A stretch of 64,000 nt of DNA from Effrenium voratum (GCA_963377175.1 CAUJNA010003090.1:357501-421500); one strand, 5' to 3'. Shown: positions 31,601 to 42,837, counted from the stretch's first letter. Translations and numbers: made by a program. The notes: generated from the sequence alone by a model not told the origin.

Positions 31601-32540
31601 TATGCCTTACTCGGATCTGCTGTCTTGGATCATCTTAAAGTGGCAGCCCTCTGAAGCAAACAATTTCAGGACTTTGACTCTCGACCAAAACTTGAAAACG
31701 TGCGCAAGGATTGGCTTTGGGCAACTGAGGAAACTCGATTCCTGGGTGGATGGCCTTGAACAAGTTGCTGTCCACTAACATTGTCTTCCCGAAAAAGTCT
31801 AAAGTCCATGAGCTCAGGAACTGAGAGAAGGAAAACAGTCCAAGCGCGTCACTGGGCTAAGCGGCATAGCGCTGCAGCAGGAAAGAATCGTCCTTGATCC
31901 ACTGCGGGTAGCCGATCTTAAGCCTCACGGGTCACTGGCCGGCCTGAAGGAACACCTATAAGGCCCTGAGGAAAATGAGCGTGTCTCAAAATTGGTGTGT
32001 CTTTTTTCGAAATACACGTGGTGTTGGGGTTTAAAAGGAAACCAACCGTTTTTGGGGGTCCACTGAAAACAGACCCAAATGGTGGACCCCTTTTGATTTG
32101 GAGGTAAACTAAACTAATACCCAAGGAATGCCCTCAAATGTGCCCAAATGTCCATCCTGTTTCCGACCATTCTTGGCGGGAAATTGCAGCTTGGAACAAC
32201 TCTTCAGCCACAGCACGTGTCTTATGGGTTAGGCCCCCCAAATCAGCGGCTTCACACCAAAAATATGAACCCGCCAAAAACCCACCCAGGGCTTCACAGG
32301 CCAAATCGGGAAGAAAAAAAACACCAACCCCCCAAAAAAAAAACAACCCCCCCAAAAAACCTGGGAGGGCCACCGACCCACCGAAGGACGGTGGCGCGCC
32401 TGATCTGCCGCAGCTTCCGCAGCGCGGCCTTCGAGGTCTCCGCGTCCAGCCACGAGCTCCGCAGACTCTCCGCAAAGGTCGCGGCGATCTGCCAGGCAAC
32501 TTCCTCCGCCTCGTCCCGGGCCTTGGAGCGAAAGGACGGG
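22554..32540 (-). CDS. peptidase M13 (neprilysin/endothelin-converting enzyme family)
   Basis: This is a zinc metallopeptidase gene assembled from eleven minus-strand exons: 32400-32540, 31866-31923, 30648-30772, 30395-30481, 28815-28916, 27929-27991, 26430-26521, about 25820-25971, 25207-25244, 23380-23450 and 22554-22657. Family hallmarks appear in the right order: the helix ending SSWLDAETS; KIGYPQW; substrate-binding NAEY; PPFYDPNAP; zinc site HELTHAFD; ENWWSKSC; zinc ligand GENIADAGG; AYRRW; EQLFFLRFA; the transition-state pair His (EPHALS) and Arg six residues later (EVRALG); FQC; and MNPKQKCELW. All catalytic residues are kept. Oddities: the usual Trp-Cys after the FF motif reads Arg-Cys (ARRC), and 21 residues follow the normally terminal Trp. 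M13 enzymes usually act outside the cell or in a lumen. The N-terminal half is only partly placed (candidate at 33500-33725). Confidence 0.93.
23380..23450 (-). CDS. M13 exon: EVRALGPLRNSRLF
   Basis: This exon encodes SEVRALGPLRNSRLFSEVFQ and then CRAG, matching the family's (F)RVxGxxxNxxxFxxxFxC. Arg lies six residues after the His of the preceding exon, as in neprilysin. Donor GCAG|GC. Confidence 0.92.
25026..25136 (+). mobile_element. MITE-like element, GTGTGTC...GACACAC ends, copy 1
   Basis: About 110 bases begin GGGTGTCTTCTTTGAGGGTA and end with an inverted version, CCCCAAAAAAAGGACACACC. The middle has AAGCCAAAAGGACAACCACC and a G run. It lies in an M13 intron. Confidence 0.55.
25207..25244 (-). 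CDS. M13 micro-exon with catalytic His
   Basis: This 38-base exon encodes LERHMKSWEPHA plus the first two bases of Leu. The His belongs to the family's (D/E)-(P)-H-(S/A) motif. The intron starts GAG, and the next exon also starts GAG. Small size and low information make it less certain than its neighbours. Confidence 0.72.
25820..25971 (-). CDS. M13 exon: AYRRW and FFLRFA
   Basis: After acceptor GAGAG the exon encodes GLNLAFLAYRRW, GPEPQLHGLEGLGGEQLFFL and RFAARRC. This fits the family's G-(x)-A-Y-x-x-W and Q-x-F-F-x-x-(F/Y)-A-x-x-W-C blocks, with Arg in place of the second Trp. The 3' boundary is not fixed. Confidence 0.9.
26430..26521 (-). CDS. M13 exon: third zinc ligand, GENIADAGG
   Basis: Acceptor GTCCAG, then YGDLPSGERDSSG and CLGENIADAG. 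The Glu of GENIAD is the third zinc ligand. The exon stops at GATGCAG|GTGGCCT, and the next exon starts GCGGCCT. Confidence 0.93.
26598..26650 (+). repeat. 13-base tandem repeat, four copies
   Basis: ACATCACAGGAAC recurs at 26598, 26611, 26624 and 26637 with perfect identity, preceded by (CAAACA)n. It directly precedes the zinc-ligand exon in an M13 intron. Confidence 0.95.
27929..27991 (-). CDS. M13 exon: NWWSKSC
   Basis: This 63-base exon encodes (E)NWWSKSCEEKFQQQEACFKE and ends within a Glu codon. It matches the family segment after HEXXH, G-(D/N)-L-x-x-W-W...C...F...C. Donor GT, acceptor CCCCAG. Confidence 0.88.
28815..28916 (-). CDS. M13 exon: HEXXH zinc site
   Basis: This exon encodes MSFIFATFGAIVAHELTHAF and DNHGALRNEWGDL. 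HELTH supplies two zinc ligands and the catalytic Glu. It starts after GTCAG and ends at CTGGA|GACG, a GA donor. Confidence 0.95.
29292..29312 (+). repeat. GT microsatellite
   Basis: About ten GT units in an M13 intron. Confidence 0.9.
29812..29992 (+). repeat. cluster of CTCGTGGAACC-type repeats
   Basis: Around a dozen copies of (C/T)T(C/T/G)GTGGAACC/T in two blocks. Each block ends CCTTACCTCAGGGC followed by GC-rich sequence, so a roughly 110-base higher-order unit is present twice. It lies between two M13 exons. Confidence 0.75.
30395..30481 (-). CDS. M13 exon: NAEY and PFYDP
   Basis: Starts after GAGTAG with INAEYNPASNDMIFMAGYML and continues PPFYDPNAP. NA-(x)-Y is the family's substrate-binding Asn-Ala motif. 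The intron begins GAT, and the next exon also begins GAT. Confidence 0.95.
30648..30772 (-). CDS. M13 exon: IGSPRDW to TTPDR
   Basis: This exon encodes RLDMLAKRGPKPAEALGKFR, then QIAGSIGSPRDWANFWRTTP. It corresponds to the family's (K)-x-x-x-P-V-D-R-x-x-W-x-M-x-P-x-x-V-N-A segment. The start at 30772 (CAG|AGA) is chosen because the length then fits the family. Donor GACAG|GAGG (GA). Confidence 0.88.
31866..31923 (-). CDS. M13 exon: KIGYPQW
   Basis: Acceptor CGTGAG, then (R)LKIGYPQWIKDDSFLLQRY. IGYP-x-W is a signature of M13 just after the W-(L/M)-D helix. The 3' end is uncertain by a few bases. Confidence 0.9.
32400..32540 (-). CDS. M13 exon: WLDAETS helix
   Basis: This exon encodes PSFRSKARDEAEEVAWQIAA, TFAESLRSSWLDAETSKA and ALRKLRQI. 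It matches the family's I-R-x-(A/S)-F-x-x-x-L...W-(L/M)-D-x-x-T-(R/K)-x-x-A-x-x-K-L. The 5' end may instead be at 32509 (ACGAG|GCGG). Donor ATCAG|GC. Confidence 0.88.
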
Positions 32541-32663
32541 CTGATCGAGTGGAAAACACTGTACATCTATTTCTATACATACTACATATATGTTATATAT
32601 GTATATTTACATGTGCCTATATATATATACATACAGGTGTGTATACTGCATAGATCATAAATC

Positions 32664-32685
32664 AATATATATATATATATATATT
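32664..32685 (+). repeat. AT microsatellite
   Basis: Eleven AT units, with further ATATAT-rich sequence from 32585. Confidence 0.9.
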
Positions 32686-33499
32686 TGTACAAATGTATAT
32701 CCATGCAAAAATACCCCTTAAACGCGTCCTGTCTGCTGTATGAAATGGGTTTTCGAGGCCTTGAAGATTGGAGTGCCCTGCAATACGCACGGCCTAAAGA
32801 TTGGGGATGTTTTATGGCTCCCAGTGACAACCAAGGGAACCACCCTCTAAAGACTAAGAGGAAATGGTAGCTGGGATCAACTGAGCCCAGGCTGCACCAA
32901 AAATGGAGCTGAGTGGACGAGCGCTGGGCAATGAAAAAACTGAGTTGCACCCTTCGACTACTCTCCTGAAGAAGCCTGGGGCTTGCCCCCTTGTAACACG
33001 TGACTCTCAAACAAAGGCAACTAGTATCCATGCTGGTGTTATCCCACAAGCAATTTTGGTTCAGGGGGACGGTACTCGTGTCCGACAGGGCACGCACGCA
33101 AATCGGTCAATTTCTGAGGGATTTCACCATGTCCCAGACCCAGTCCCATGCAGCGTGTGGTACCTAAACAGTGCTTGGACTAATTATCCTGAGATGATGT
33201 TGATCCAGAACTAAGAAACCCTCTGCAGATTTGCCTGAAAGTGAAGGATCCCTACTGACCGACCAGTGGTTTAGTACTCATGGGGAGAAACCAGTCAAGT
33301 CGCTTCAACCAAAGAATGGCGCAGCGGGTCACAACGTGCTCAAGTTGGATAGATATATGACTTTCAGCACAAGCAAACAGAAGGAAGCAATACAACCTCA
33401 GCAACAAGGGTTGCGGGGGGCTATCGTTGTGAGGTCCGATTAAAACCACATATTTTCATGATGGGCGAACAATCTTGGCACCTATCCCCGTATGCAAGG

Positions 33500-33725
33500 T
33501 TCCAGAGAGCTTCTTCAGCTACCGGTACAAGAGGGACTCGCTGCAGCACAGTTGCTTCAGGCGACAAGACGGCGTCCACAAACTTCCGGGCCCGTAGCCA
33601 CGGGAAATCCGCCACCACCTGCTCTAAACAGGTCCTCGTTGGAGCTGTCAAGTGTAGCCATGTCGTCATTCGAGAGAACCGCAAGGCATCATGCGCCTCC
33701 TCGGCAAGCCGAACGAAAGCAGGAG
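33500..33725 (-). CDS. candidate N-terminal exon of the M13 gene
   Basis: One minus-strand frame is open throughout while the other two are broken. It encodes AEEAHDALRFSRMTTWLHLT, then CLEQVVADFPWLRARKFVDA and VPLVPVAEEALWNLAYG. The spacing recalls the M13 N-terminal stretch (x-L-x-x-x-x-P-x-x-x-W-x-x-(F/Y)...V-x-V...L). That match is weak, and splice ends are not fixed. Roughly 80 residues of the family between this and 32540 remain unplaced. Confidence 0.45.
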
Positions 33726-33732
33726 CCGGTGC

Positions 33733-33839
33733 GTGTGTCTTTTCTTGGGAAGCCCCTTTTTGGTTGGTTTTGAGGCAAACCCAAAAGAAAAACCACCAGT
33801 TTTCCTTTTTTTGGGGGGGTCCCAAAAAAGAGACACACC
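33733..33839 (+). mobile_element. MITE-like element, copy 2
   Basis: Begins GTGTGTCTTTTCTTGGGAAG and ends TCCCAAAAAAGAGACACAC, giving imperfect terminal inverted repeats of about 18 bases. The middle AACCCAAAAGAAAAACCACC matches copy 1. Confidence 0.6.
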
Positions 33840-33889
33840 CACGCTGATTCCCCGGTTTTGCTTGGTCCCTCCCAAATGGGAGATAGACT

Positions 33890-34029
33890 GCTGAACAATT
33901 CGAGCTTAGACAAGCCACTGCGCGCGCGAAGAATGCCGCCATCTGCTGGGCCCACCGAGCCACGCTGAAGTTCCCAGCGTAACTTGGCCGAGCGTATCCA
34001 GCGCAAAGTCAACTCTAAGGCTCTGAGAA
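33890..34029 (-). other. GC-rich open stretch, possible exon
   Basis: Several minus-strand frames are open. The most family-like reads LRVDFALDTLGQVTLGTSAW followed by GGPSR. It could be an M13 N-terminal exon, but no frame stands out. Confidence 0.25.
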
Positions 34030-34074
34030 AAAGCAAAGACTATCAGCTTCCATCCATAGGTGTCCTTTTAGGGG

Positions 34075-34130
34075 AAATAGATGGCCCTGGTGGATAATGA
34101 AACCACCAGGTAAACCAGGGCCATCTATTT
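34075..34130. repeat. perfect 17-base inverted repeat with a nested second hairpin
   Basis: AAATAGATGGCCCTGGT at 34075-34091 is perfectly reverse-complemented at 34114-34130. A second pair, CCTGGTGG (34086-34093) and CCACCAGG (34103-34110), overlaps its inner end. The two pairings are mutually competitive. Flanks GGTGTCCTTTTAGGGG and AAAAAGGACTCC also pair imperfectly, so the whole may be a small foldback element. Confidence 0.9.
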
Positions 34131-34999
34131 TTCTACCAAACCAACTAAAAAGGACTCCTATGCTTTCTAGTTAAAACCAAGTTGGTTTGGAGCCCGGTGG
34201 TTTGGAGCTGTTCCAGGCTTTTCAGTTTGGTCGCAGTCTCGCTGACGTTTCTGGGCATTCCAGTTGATTTTCGCTGTTCGCGTGTTCAGGATTGTGATCG
34301 ACTTGTATTGGTGTGTTGGCGGCTCGCGCTTCTTGAACATGTGCATGTGGCCAAGCATTCACTGCGACTACAGTGATCTCACTATGACAGTTCAACAGAT
34401 CGCTTTGTGTCCAGGTTTGAAAAAGCTCGTGGTCTGCTGTTCCAGCACCGCCGCACTTGGGCTTCTGGACACGCGAAAGAGCAGTCGTTGGAGGATGCTG
34501 CCTCACACCCACTTCAGATGTTATTTTGTTATTCGGGTTCCCCAGCAGCCATGACAAACAAATCTAAGTCCTAGGTTGAAGGGAAACAAGTCTGACTTTA
34601 ACCCCTAAATAGAGTTCACACAATGACAGATGTGGACACCGCGCAGGGGATCTTGGGCAGTTTCCCAACCCCTAGCATGCTGGCCAACTGTGCTTCTTTT
34701 AGCGCCCAGTTAACATAAACCCAACAACAATCAGATTCATCCAAAGTAGTGAACAAAGCCCTTCAATGTTCGCCCAGTAAACGTGGTCAGGATCAACAAT
34801 TACCAACCAACAACCATGTTCAGACATGAACCCAAACAACAAACAACACCATCGTCGTTCCAACACACGACAAACTGAGCAAAATTCATAGCAGGCAAGC
34901 TTTCGGCTCATTTTTACAAATCAACAACAATCAACTACACACGTACCGCAAAAGACACACACAATTCAAATTTGCGGCTAAAATCGACGAAGACTCGAA

Positions 35000-35165
35000 G
35001 AATCCGGAGGCAAGGCGCTTTAGCACTTGTAGTTGGGCGGTGTCAGGCACCCCCGCCTGTCGCAGAACCTGCGAAAGCTGCAAAGCCACGCTTGCGCCGC
35101 CTTCCGCGTGCGCGTCGAGGGTGTCTTGCAGCGCCGCAAGCGGTACCTGAAGGTGGTACCGCGTG
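35000..35165 (-). CDS. exon-like piece, unrecognised (Leu/Gln/Ala-rich helix)
   Basis: Minus-strand frame RYHLQVPLAALQDTLDAHAE, GGASVALQLSQVLRQAGVPD and TAQLQVLKRLASGFFESS, with G/C third positions. It looks genuinely coding and helical. It may be an N-terminal exon of the M13 gene or the end of an upstream gene. Confidence 0.5.
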
Positions 35166-36411
35166 AATCAGCCCGCTGGAGTCGACTCACTTCCCATGGG
35201 AGTGACAAACCCAAAAGGGATAAAGTCCGAAACGGAACTCCGGAACTCAGGGAGTGTGTCAACTAGCCAAAAGTTTAAACTCTTTGCACTGAATTGCAAA
35301 AAGCCAAAGTCCAGTCCACAGTTGTTGGTTTGCCGTTTATATACTATCTTTTCACAAGGCACACGGTTCCTGTGAGTGAGAAGAGCACTTCGGGGAGCAT
35401 GTTTTGTCGGATGTAGCCCAAGGACAATCTTGGAAAGGACTAAAGCTGGAACTGTGGCTTTCGGAGTTGAACACCCTTGAACCGCTTTTCTGTTGATGTT
35501 AAAAAAAAGAGAAGCCATGTCTAAACCAGGCGAAAACAACGGTCTCCCTTTGTGACCGTCTTGCGGTTCGGAGTACCTCCCCCTGCTTGATTCACAGGGG
35601 GCCTTCACTTTGGGAAGAACGTTCTCCTAAAGATCTGCCACCATTTGCTGAGTGGGCAGAAGGCCTTGAAACTAACTCTGCGTCCGCTGCGTGGCAATTG
35701 CAGAAAGCACAGTGAGTCATGCGAAAAGCCAAACTCGTGGGAGATGAGCAGGGCGAGCAAAAATGGCTTGAACTGCCATACTTGCACGCTGAAAGGAAGA
35801 CGCTGTAACTTACTTTCAACAAACAACGAAGGAACGTGCTTGAACCGGTAAGCCGTTAGTCACTTTGGAGTGTTGAGTCCCGCAACGTCACGCAATAGAT
35901 TCAGCATCGTTCAAGCACAACAAATTGTCCTGGTGCGAACATGCCTCACACAGCGATAGGGGTGATTGCTTAGTGGAGGCGTTTCCCAAACCATTGCTTC
36001 TCCAACACTGTCAATCATGCCAGTATCCCCTATACACACACCCCAACCGTGTTCTTTTGTGGGAGTGTCCTAAGGTGCAGCATTCCTAAAATTAAGGCGA
36101 AAAAAGAAATCAGCCGCTGGGTAAGAGCGGAGCCCAAAGACAAGGAAGGCTTTCGGACATGGTCCGTGCAGGTTGAATTGGGGCCATCGCCAATAACACC
36201 ATACGAAAAAAACGGTGGCGGCAAAAAGGGGAGTGACACAAACGAAAAGGCCTTCAGATGACTGATCCTTCATTGGTCCTAACATGTTCCAGCCTGGGGC
36301 TTGCTCCCATTCAGCCTGAGGGTAGAAGTTTGGCGTGACAAGCGCACAGAGAAAAGGAAGTTAAGTGAGCCAAGCCGATTTTCTACCGTTGCTTTTGGGG
36401 GAGAGAACTTG

Positions 36412-36486
36412 CTACTTCCCGCCTGGCGCCACTCATCGAAGTGCCCGGCTTGAACTACCTCGTTGAAGATCTCCTCGCAGGGTCAG
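36412..36486 (-). CDS. exon-like piece CEEIFNEVVQ
   Basis: Short minus-strand frame encoding CEEIFNEVVQAGHFDEWRQA. Composition fits coding; the family is unknown. Confidence 0.35.
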
Positions 36487-36788
36487 TTGCAACATTCGCT
36501 TAAACAACCAGACCTCGGTCCAATGCCAAGGAAACCAAGCAGAAGCTTCATCGAATAACAATTCCACCACAAAGGGAAACAACAAGCATTGTTAAACAAA
36601 CCCGGGTCTGCATAAAAAAAACAAAACAAAAAAAGGGAAACTTGCTTCCTGAGTGGATTGGCAAACAAAAACTCAACTTCCTACTTCACCACTAAAATGG
36701 TGCCAGCCCAAGTGGCTAAAGTCCATGACCTTGGGGAGAAAAACTTAAAGGTCGTTTGAAGCGTAGCTAAAGCTGTTGCCACTTGCCA

Positions 36789-36863
36789 CGGCATCCTTGC
36801 AGGACCGATTGAAGATCAGCGGCTTGAGCCATTGCCTCGAAACGATGGCGCTCATCCGCTAAT
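36789..36863 (-). CDS. exon-like piece RHRFEAMAQAADL
   Basis: After CCTAG, the frame LADERHRFEAMAQAADLQSV continues LQGCRGK to a possible donor. Unrecognised. Confidence 0.35.
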
Positions 36864-37349
36864 CTAGGGGTTGATTCCTCATTCTTTTCAACCATCGTTT
36901 CTGAAGGTTTTCTGGACAGAAGGACTCCCGGAAAGAATGGGGAAGGTACCCCTAGAGCCAAGGGGAAATGATCGGAAAGTCGAATCCCAGGACTTGAAGC
37001 CAATCCAAAAGTCCTTCCAGGGGTCACGGGAGGTCCCCCCAAAGTTTGGGGCCCAAGCCGAACCAAGGAGCCAACGAGTGAACAAACAAAGAACCAGATC
37101 AAGTACGTACTGCCTCAGAGCCATAAGAACCTCGACAGAGCCTGTTTACCAAAGGAAAGGAACGAAGGAACCAGCCAAACTCAGATCATACAATGACTCA
37201 GAGCCATAGCTTCAAAAACCCTTGGTATGACAGTAAATTGAACTTTGTTGTTTGCAGCCCCATACCAAAAAAACAACAGAACCAAAAAAGACGGGAAAAA
37301 CAAAACAAAAACAAACAAAAACAGATAGCAAAGCGCAGCCAAGCGCTTT

Positions 37350-37495
37350 CTGGCTTCGGATTCGAATAGCCGAGTCGCTCGAAGGCTTGGCTCATCTCCT
37401 GGAGCCGGTGCCCAAAGATCGCCTCTCCGTCGGACTCCAGGCCCTGGAAGAAGCCCAGACTCTCCAGCGACCTTCGGATGTGCCAAGCGCCCCAT
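37350..37495 (-). CDS. exon-like piece AFERLGYSNP
   Basis: Minus-strand frame with SFSWGAWHIRRSLESLGFFQ, GLESDGEAIFGHRLQEMSQA and FERLGYSNPKPES. Reads as protein but no domain is recognised. It lies next to a pyrimidine/A-rich stretch that ORF callers extend through. Confidence 0.4.
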
Positions 37496-37623
37496 GAGAA
37501 ACTCGACATGTAAGAAATAGAAAGGAACACAATAATGCCTAATAGCTTGATCCAACATTATGCTCTAAACTTAACTTGAGAACTCCATTCTGACTAGTGA
37601 GGCCCTTCTATGTGTATAATACA

Positions 37624-37637
37624 TATATATATATATG
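37624..37637 (+). repeat. short TA microsatellite
   Basis: ATATATATATATAT, seven units. Confidence 0.8.
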
Positions 37638-37805
37638 TGTCTATGCTCGCGCCTTCCCGCGAACTACCCTTTCCATCCATCCGCATCTGCATCATTCCCG
37701 TAAGAAGGCAAATGGTAGCTCATGGGGTGGTTGTGTGACTAAATGCATCCATATGTTAGTAAATCTATGTATGCATACGCATAATAGATACGGCACCCCC
37801 CGAAG

Positions 37806-38990
<1,185 letters not shown>

Positions 38991-39324
38991 TACGCACGAA
39001 AATAACTGAAATCTAATGTGCTCAACAAGGAGCCCTGCGCAAGCTGCAAGCTTTTTGTCTCACCGTTGCTCCTTTTTTTTGTCTTTCTTGTTGACGGATT
39101 TTTATTTTCTCATATTTCTCTTTCTTCTTCTCGTTCTGCGTCTCCCACAAACAAGATCTGCGCCTGGCCTGCTGAAAGTACTGCGAGCCTGCCACGAAGC
39201 CTTGCAAAACAGGGGTTCTAGTCGCCAATATAACGAGGTCTAAACGAGGTGGACCGAGGTCCACAACTCTTCGGACACAAGTCGTCTTCGGGCGCATGCG
39301 TGTGTGGATGCGTGTGTGGCACCC

Positions 39325-39690
39325 AAACCGCTTTAAAGCGCGTTCACAGGCAGCTCGTTGATTCAAGATTCAACCACAGGAGTCCAAAAGTGCGTTCAAG
39401 CGCTTTAAAGCGATTTTCGGGGCCCCATACTGGATTCAAAATTCCAGATCTAGAATCCAGGGACACTTGAACCTTTAACCTTAGATCCACAAGTGCTTTC
39501 AAGCGCTTCAAAACGTTGTTGGGCCCCACACTGGGTTCAAATTTCAAGATCTACAGTGTTGAACCTCTAATCTTAGCTCCACAAGGGCTTTCAAGCGCTT
39601 AAGCGCTTTAAATCGTTTTGCGGCCCCCTAGAGTCCTGGGAATCTTGAATCTTAGGCGCAGAAGCGCTTTGAAGCATCTGCTTGTGTCTT
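39325..39690 (+). repeat. three diverged ~100-base units built on AGCGCTTTAAAGCG
   Basis: Units carrying (G/T)TTCAAGCGCTT(T/C)AAA start near 39392, 39494 and 39588. Each continues with GGCCCC, CTGG(A/G)TTCAAA and AGATCTA. Several self-complementary words (AGCGCT, TTTAAA, GCGCTTAAGCGC) are embedded. Confidence 0.75.
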
Positions 39691-39779
39691 TCCTGTTTGG
39701 GTGCACCTCATGTTCCTTCGGACTTGCGCCGCGCTAAATGAAGTTGACAGTTCAGCACAGGGACAGAGAGCTAATAGTT

Positions 39780-40480
39780 CAACAAATCACTGCAGAAATC
39801 CACACGAACCCTTGAGTAGGGGAACAACTGTGCGAATACCAGTGAACACATGAGTGTTGGCAGGTTCTGCGCAGAACCGAGTTCGTTCAGGAAAATCAGC
39901 TGTTTTAGCAGACAGTGTGGCATTGGTTAACGCATATAAGATATGAACACACGCTTTGATATTGGCCAGGGTTTCTGACATGACACACGAAGGGGGACTT
40001 GAGTTGAGATGAGAGATGGAAGATGTGTTGCAGATGCTTTGGTATTGGGGCAGGTTTAAGATTTGCACCCTCTGTTGAGATGAGAAATCGAAGATGAATA
40101 GGCGAAGCAGAAAAGGTATTGTTTGCTTCATGATTGATACCCTTGCGCCGGTAGCCTTGCTGTTGAAGACTATGAAAAAGCAAACTCAAATTGGAATCAT
40201 AACATTCGAGTAATGAGAAAGCATCACGATTTCTATATGAAAACAAATGTGCTATTGTTGACAGACGTGATTGAGCACTTCAGAAATGCATGTATGATGT
40301 CTTTTTAGTTTAGACCCTGGAGATCATTACGCGCTACCTACCTTCTAGGTTCAATTTAACTTGTGTTGCCATAGATTTGTTGTGTGACAAGAATACGTCT
40401 GGAAGCAGTAAAAAACGAATCGAGATGAGGAATGCCACGAGCAACTCTTGCAGGCAGTAGAAGCAACTACTATTTATATA
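39780..40480. other. AT-richer stretch, no supported gene
   Basis: Minus-strand frames at 39787-40246 are open but lack the GC3 signature of exons here and show no motif. Confidence 0.35.
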
Positions 40481-40810
40481 GGTGGCAAAGTCATAACGAA
40501 CCATCTGCGCAAGTCTGCCAACATTGTGAAATGAGCCCACTTCTGGGAACATCCGTCTAAAATGGGGGGTTGATGGGGGGTGCACATTACATACAGATAT
40601 ATGCATATCAACACAAGGGAGTCCCTCATGGCGGTTTCCCTTGAGATTTGAACCGACCTTTCGAAGGGCACCCCGCACAAACAGACACACAACATATACA
40701 TATAGGTATATAAATATCTCATATACATATCCCCCCACAAAGGTCTTGCCCTTCATATCTCAATGCAAGGACCATTCGGACGACTCTCTTATATGCATAT
40801 ATAAATATGC

Positions 40811-40872
40811 TTATATATATATGTGACAATATATATATATATATTATATATATATATATATAATATGTATAT
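40811..40872 (+). repeat. AT microsatellite
   Basis: Two (AT)n runs joined by a TT phase shift. The whole can form a cruciform. Confidence 0.92.
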
Positions 40873-41604
40873 GTTTTTTTCTGCGCGTGCAGATCCACCA
40901 AAGGCCCTGGACCCCAAGCTCCTTCCAAGGCGCGTGCCCAGCTCGGGGCAGGCGGCTGGGAGGAAGAAGAGCTGCAGGCCCCGGGAGGGCCTCCGACAGC
41001 TTTTGGTTTGGTTTGGGCTGCCTCGGGCGATGGATTTTCGCGCGCTGTTGGGTGCGCCGTTTTTCAGGGTCGCCATTGTTTTGGTGTGGGTTTTGAGGAG
41101 AAAGTCAAGGGGGAACCGGGACAAAGCCCCGGGGTCAGCCGTGGAGTCCAAACGCAAACCCTGGGCTTGCTGTTGTGGGTGGCTTCGCGAAGGGTTCCAG
41201 GAAGGTTCATTTATTCATTGGGCTTTGCTTTTAGTTGCTTGTTTGTTTTGTTTTTTTTTTTGGGGGGGGCTGCTTTTGCTTTTTGGCTGTGTGCAGCCCC
41301 TTTCGAGGTTTGCTGCTGCCATCGTTTGGAATGATTTGAATTGGCGGTTTCACGGCCCAGATGGCAGGGCCAGGTAGTGGTTTCTCGCCTCACTTAACTT
41401 GTTGCTGGTCAGGGAAAATGAAGGACAAACAGAAAGGCCGAAAATTACTTTCAGGGAATGAGTTTATGACCACTGCAAACCATCCCCCATGGTTTCCTGA
41501 GGGAATCCCCTTCCAGCTCATTTTTAACATCCCGGGTCATTCCCTATCTGTCGCACCTTCAAGATCAATACAAAAGGCACCCAAAAACAGCCAGGGGCTT
41601 AAAG

Positions 41605-41731
41605 CAAGATGAGCTACGGCAGTTTTGGCTCGTAGCGCTAAGTCCACCTCTCGAAGGGTGGGCCTTCCGGGTTCCATGAAGACGCCCAGCGCGAAGAGGG
41701 GCGTCATCAGAACACCCCAAATCTCCAGGTC
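41605..41731 (-). CDS. exon-like piece DLEIWGVLMTPLF
   Basis: Acceptor GTGTCAG is followed by GAC and the frame DLEIWGVLMTPLFALGVFME, PGRPTLREVDLALRAKTAVA. G/C-ending codons and a hydrophobic helix are seen. Family unknown. Confidence 0.5.
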
Positions 41732-42544
41732 CTGACACATGTACATTCCTTCCCAAGGATTCCCACCAAAAATGGGGGGGTTTCTATTCTTGAAAAGGGG
41801 GGGGCTAATTCAAATTCCATTTAAATTCCGGGGTTCGCGTAAAAGTGGTGCCACGATCCTTGTAAAGAAGACTTGTGTGATTTTTAAGTGCGTGGACCCT
41901 GTGGGCATCATTTAGCGAACCTGAATGGAAAGTAACTGGCTGGTGAATGCCACCTCCGTTTTGCAACCGCTTGCGATCCATTGGAAAGTGGTTAAATGGT
42001 CATCTATCCCTGACCATGCGCGATCCGTCCCGTAAATCCAGCCAGAGCTAGAAACAGGGTGAGGTTTCAGACCCATGGCCAACAAGGGTCATGTTCTTCA
42101 CAAAGCTGCCCCACGCGCGTCACCGCAAACACACCTCCAGCTTTTCTTGTTTTTTTTTGGGGAGACTACATAAACCATGGCTTATCTAAATACCATGTCT
42201 ACTGTATCTATGCTGGTCTACTAGACTCCGTTTCCATGCTTTTCACGTTTGCCCAAATTTAGGGGCCAAAGACGCTATCCCTGGGAGCCAAAGGCTTGAG
42301 GGCTATTGCCCCCTGCTCAACAAGTTTAACTTGTTGCCTGCGTGGTCGTAAAAACACATGTTTCCTCCCCTTCATGGTGCGAAGAAAACACGTTTTCCCA
42401 ACCCGTGACCAAACAAGAAGGAGCCTTCCAAAGAAAGCGGTTGCTTTGGCCACACATTTGCCCGCTTCAGGCAGCAACAGTTTTGGCGTTGCACAAGACT
42501 TGTTTCAACTTTCAGGCCTGGCGAAGGGAACCGAAAAAGAGCGT

Positions 42545-42663
42545 TGCTTAGGCTTAAATAATATGGCGTGTCGTTTTTCGAGTCTATCCTAGTTTGTTAC
42601 AGGGAAACCAAAAGGAAAACTACCATGTTGGGGAATCCCCTTTAAAAAACAGAAGACACACAT
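42545..42663 (+). mobile_element. MITE-like element, copy 3
   Basis: GGCGTGTCGTTTTTCGAG at one end and AAAAAACAGAAGACACACA at the other. The core GGGAAACCAAAAGGAAAACT resembles the other copies. Confidence 0.5.
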
Positions 42664-42837
42664 GTGGCAGACCACCTGCCAGCAACCCTCAGTCCACTTT
42701 GACTCTCGCTTTTGTCGATGGCACCATTTGGGGAGTTCTTGTAGTAGGAGGCCAAAAGCAAAAACCCGTGTATGGTTTGCCATGGTTTCAAAGTGGTGCA
42801 GGGCAGGGTTTCGTCCATTCACCGTATGTTGGCGCGA

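Noticed and set aside
30648..32540. ALRKLRQI and ALGKFRQI looked like a duplicated exon end (19 of 24 bases identical)
   Set aside because: The KIGYPQW exon at 31866-31923 fits between them, so both strings match different, correctly ordered parts of the M13 family; the similarity is probably chance.
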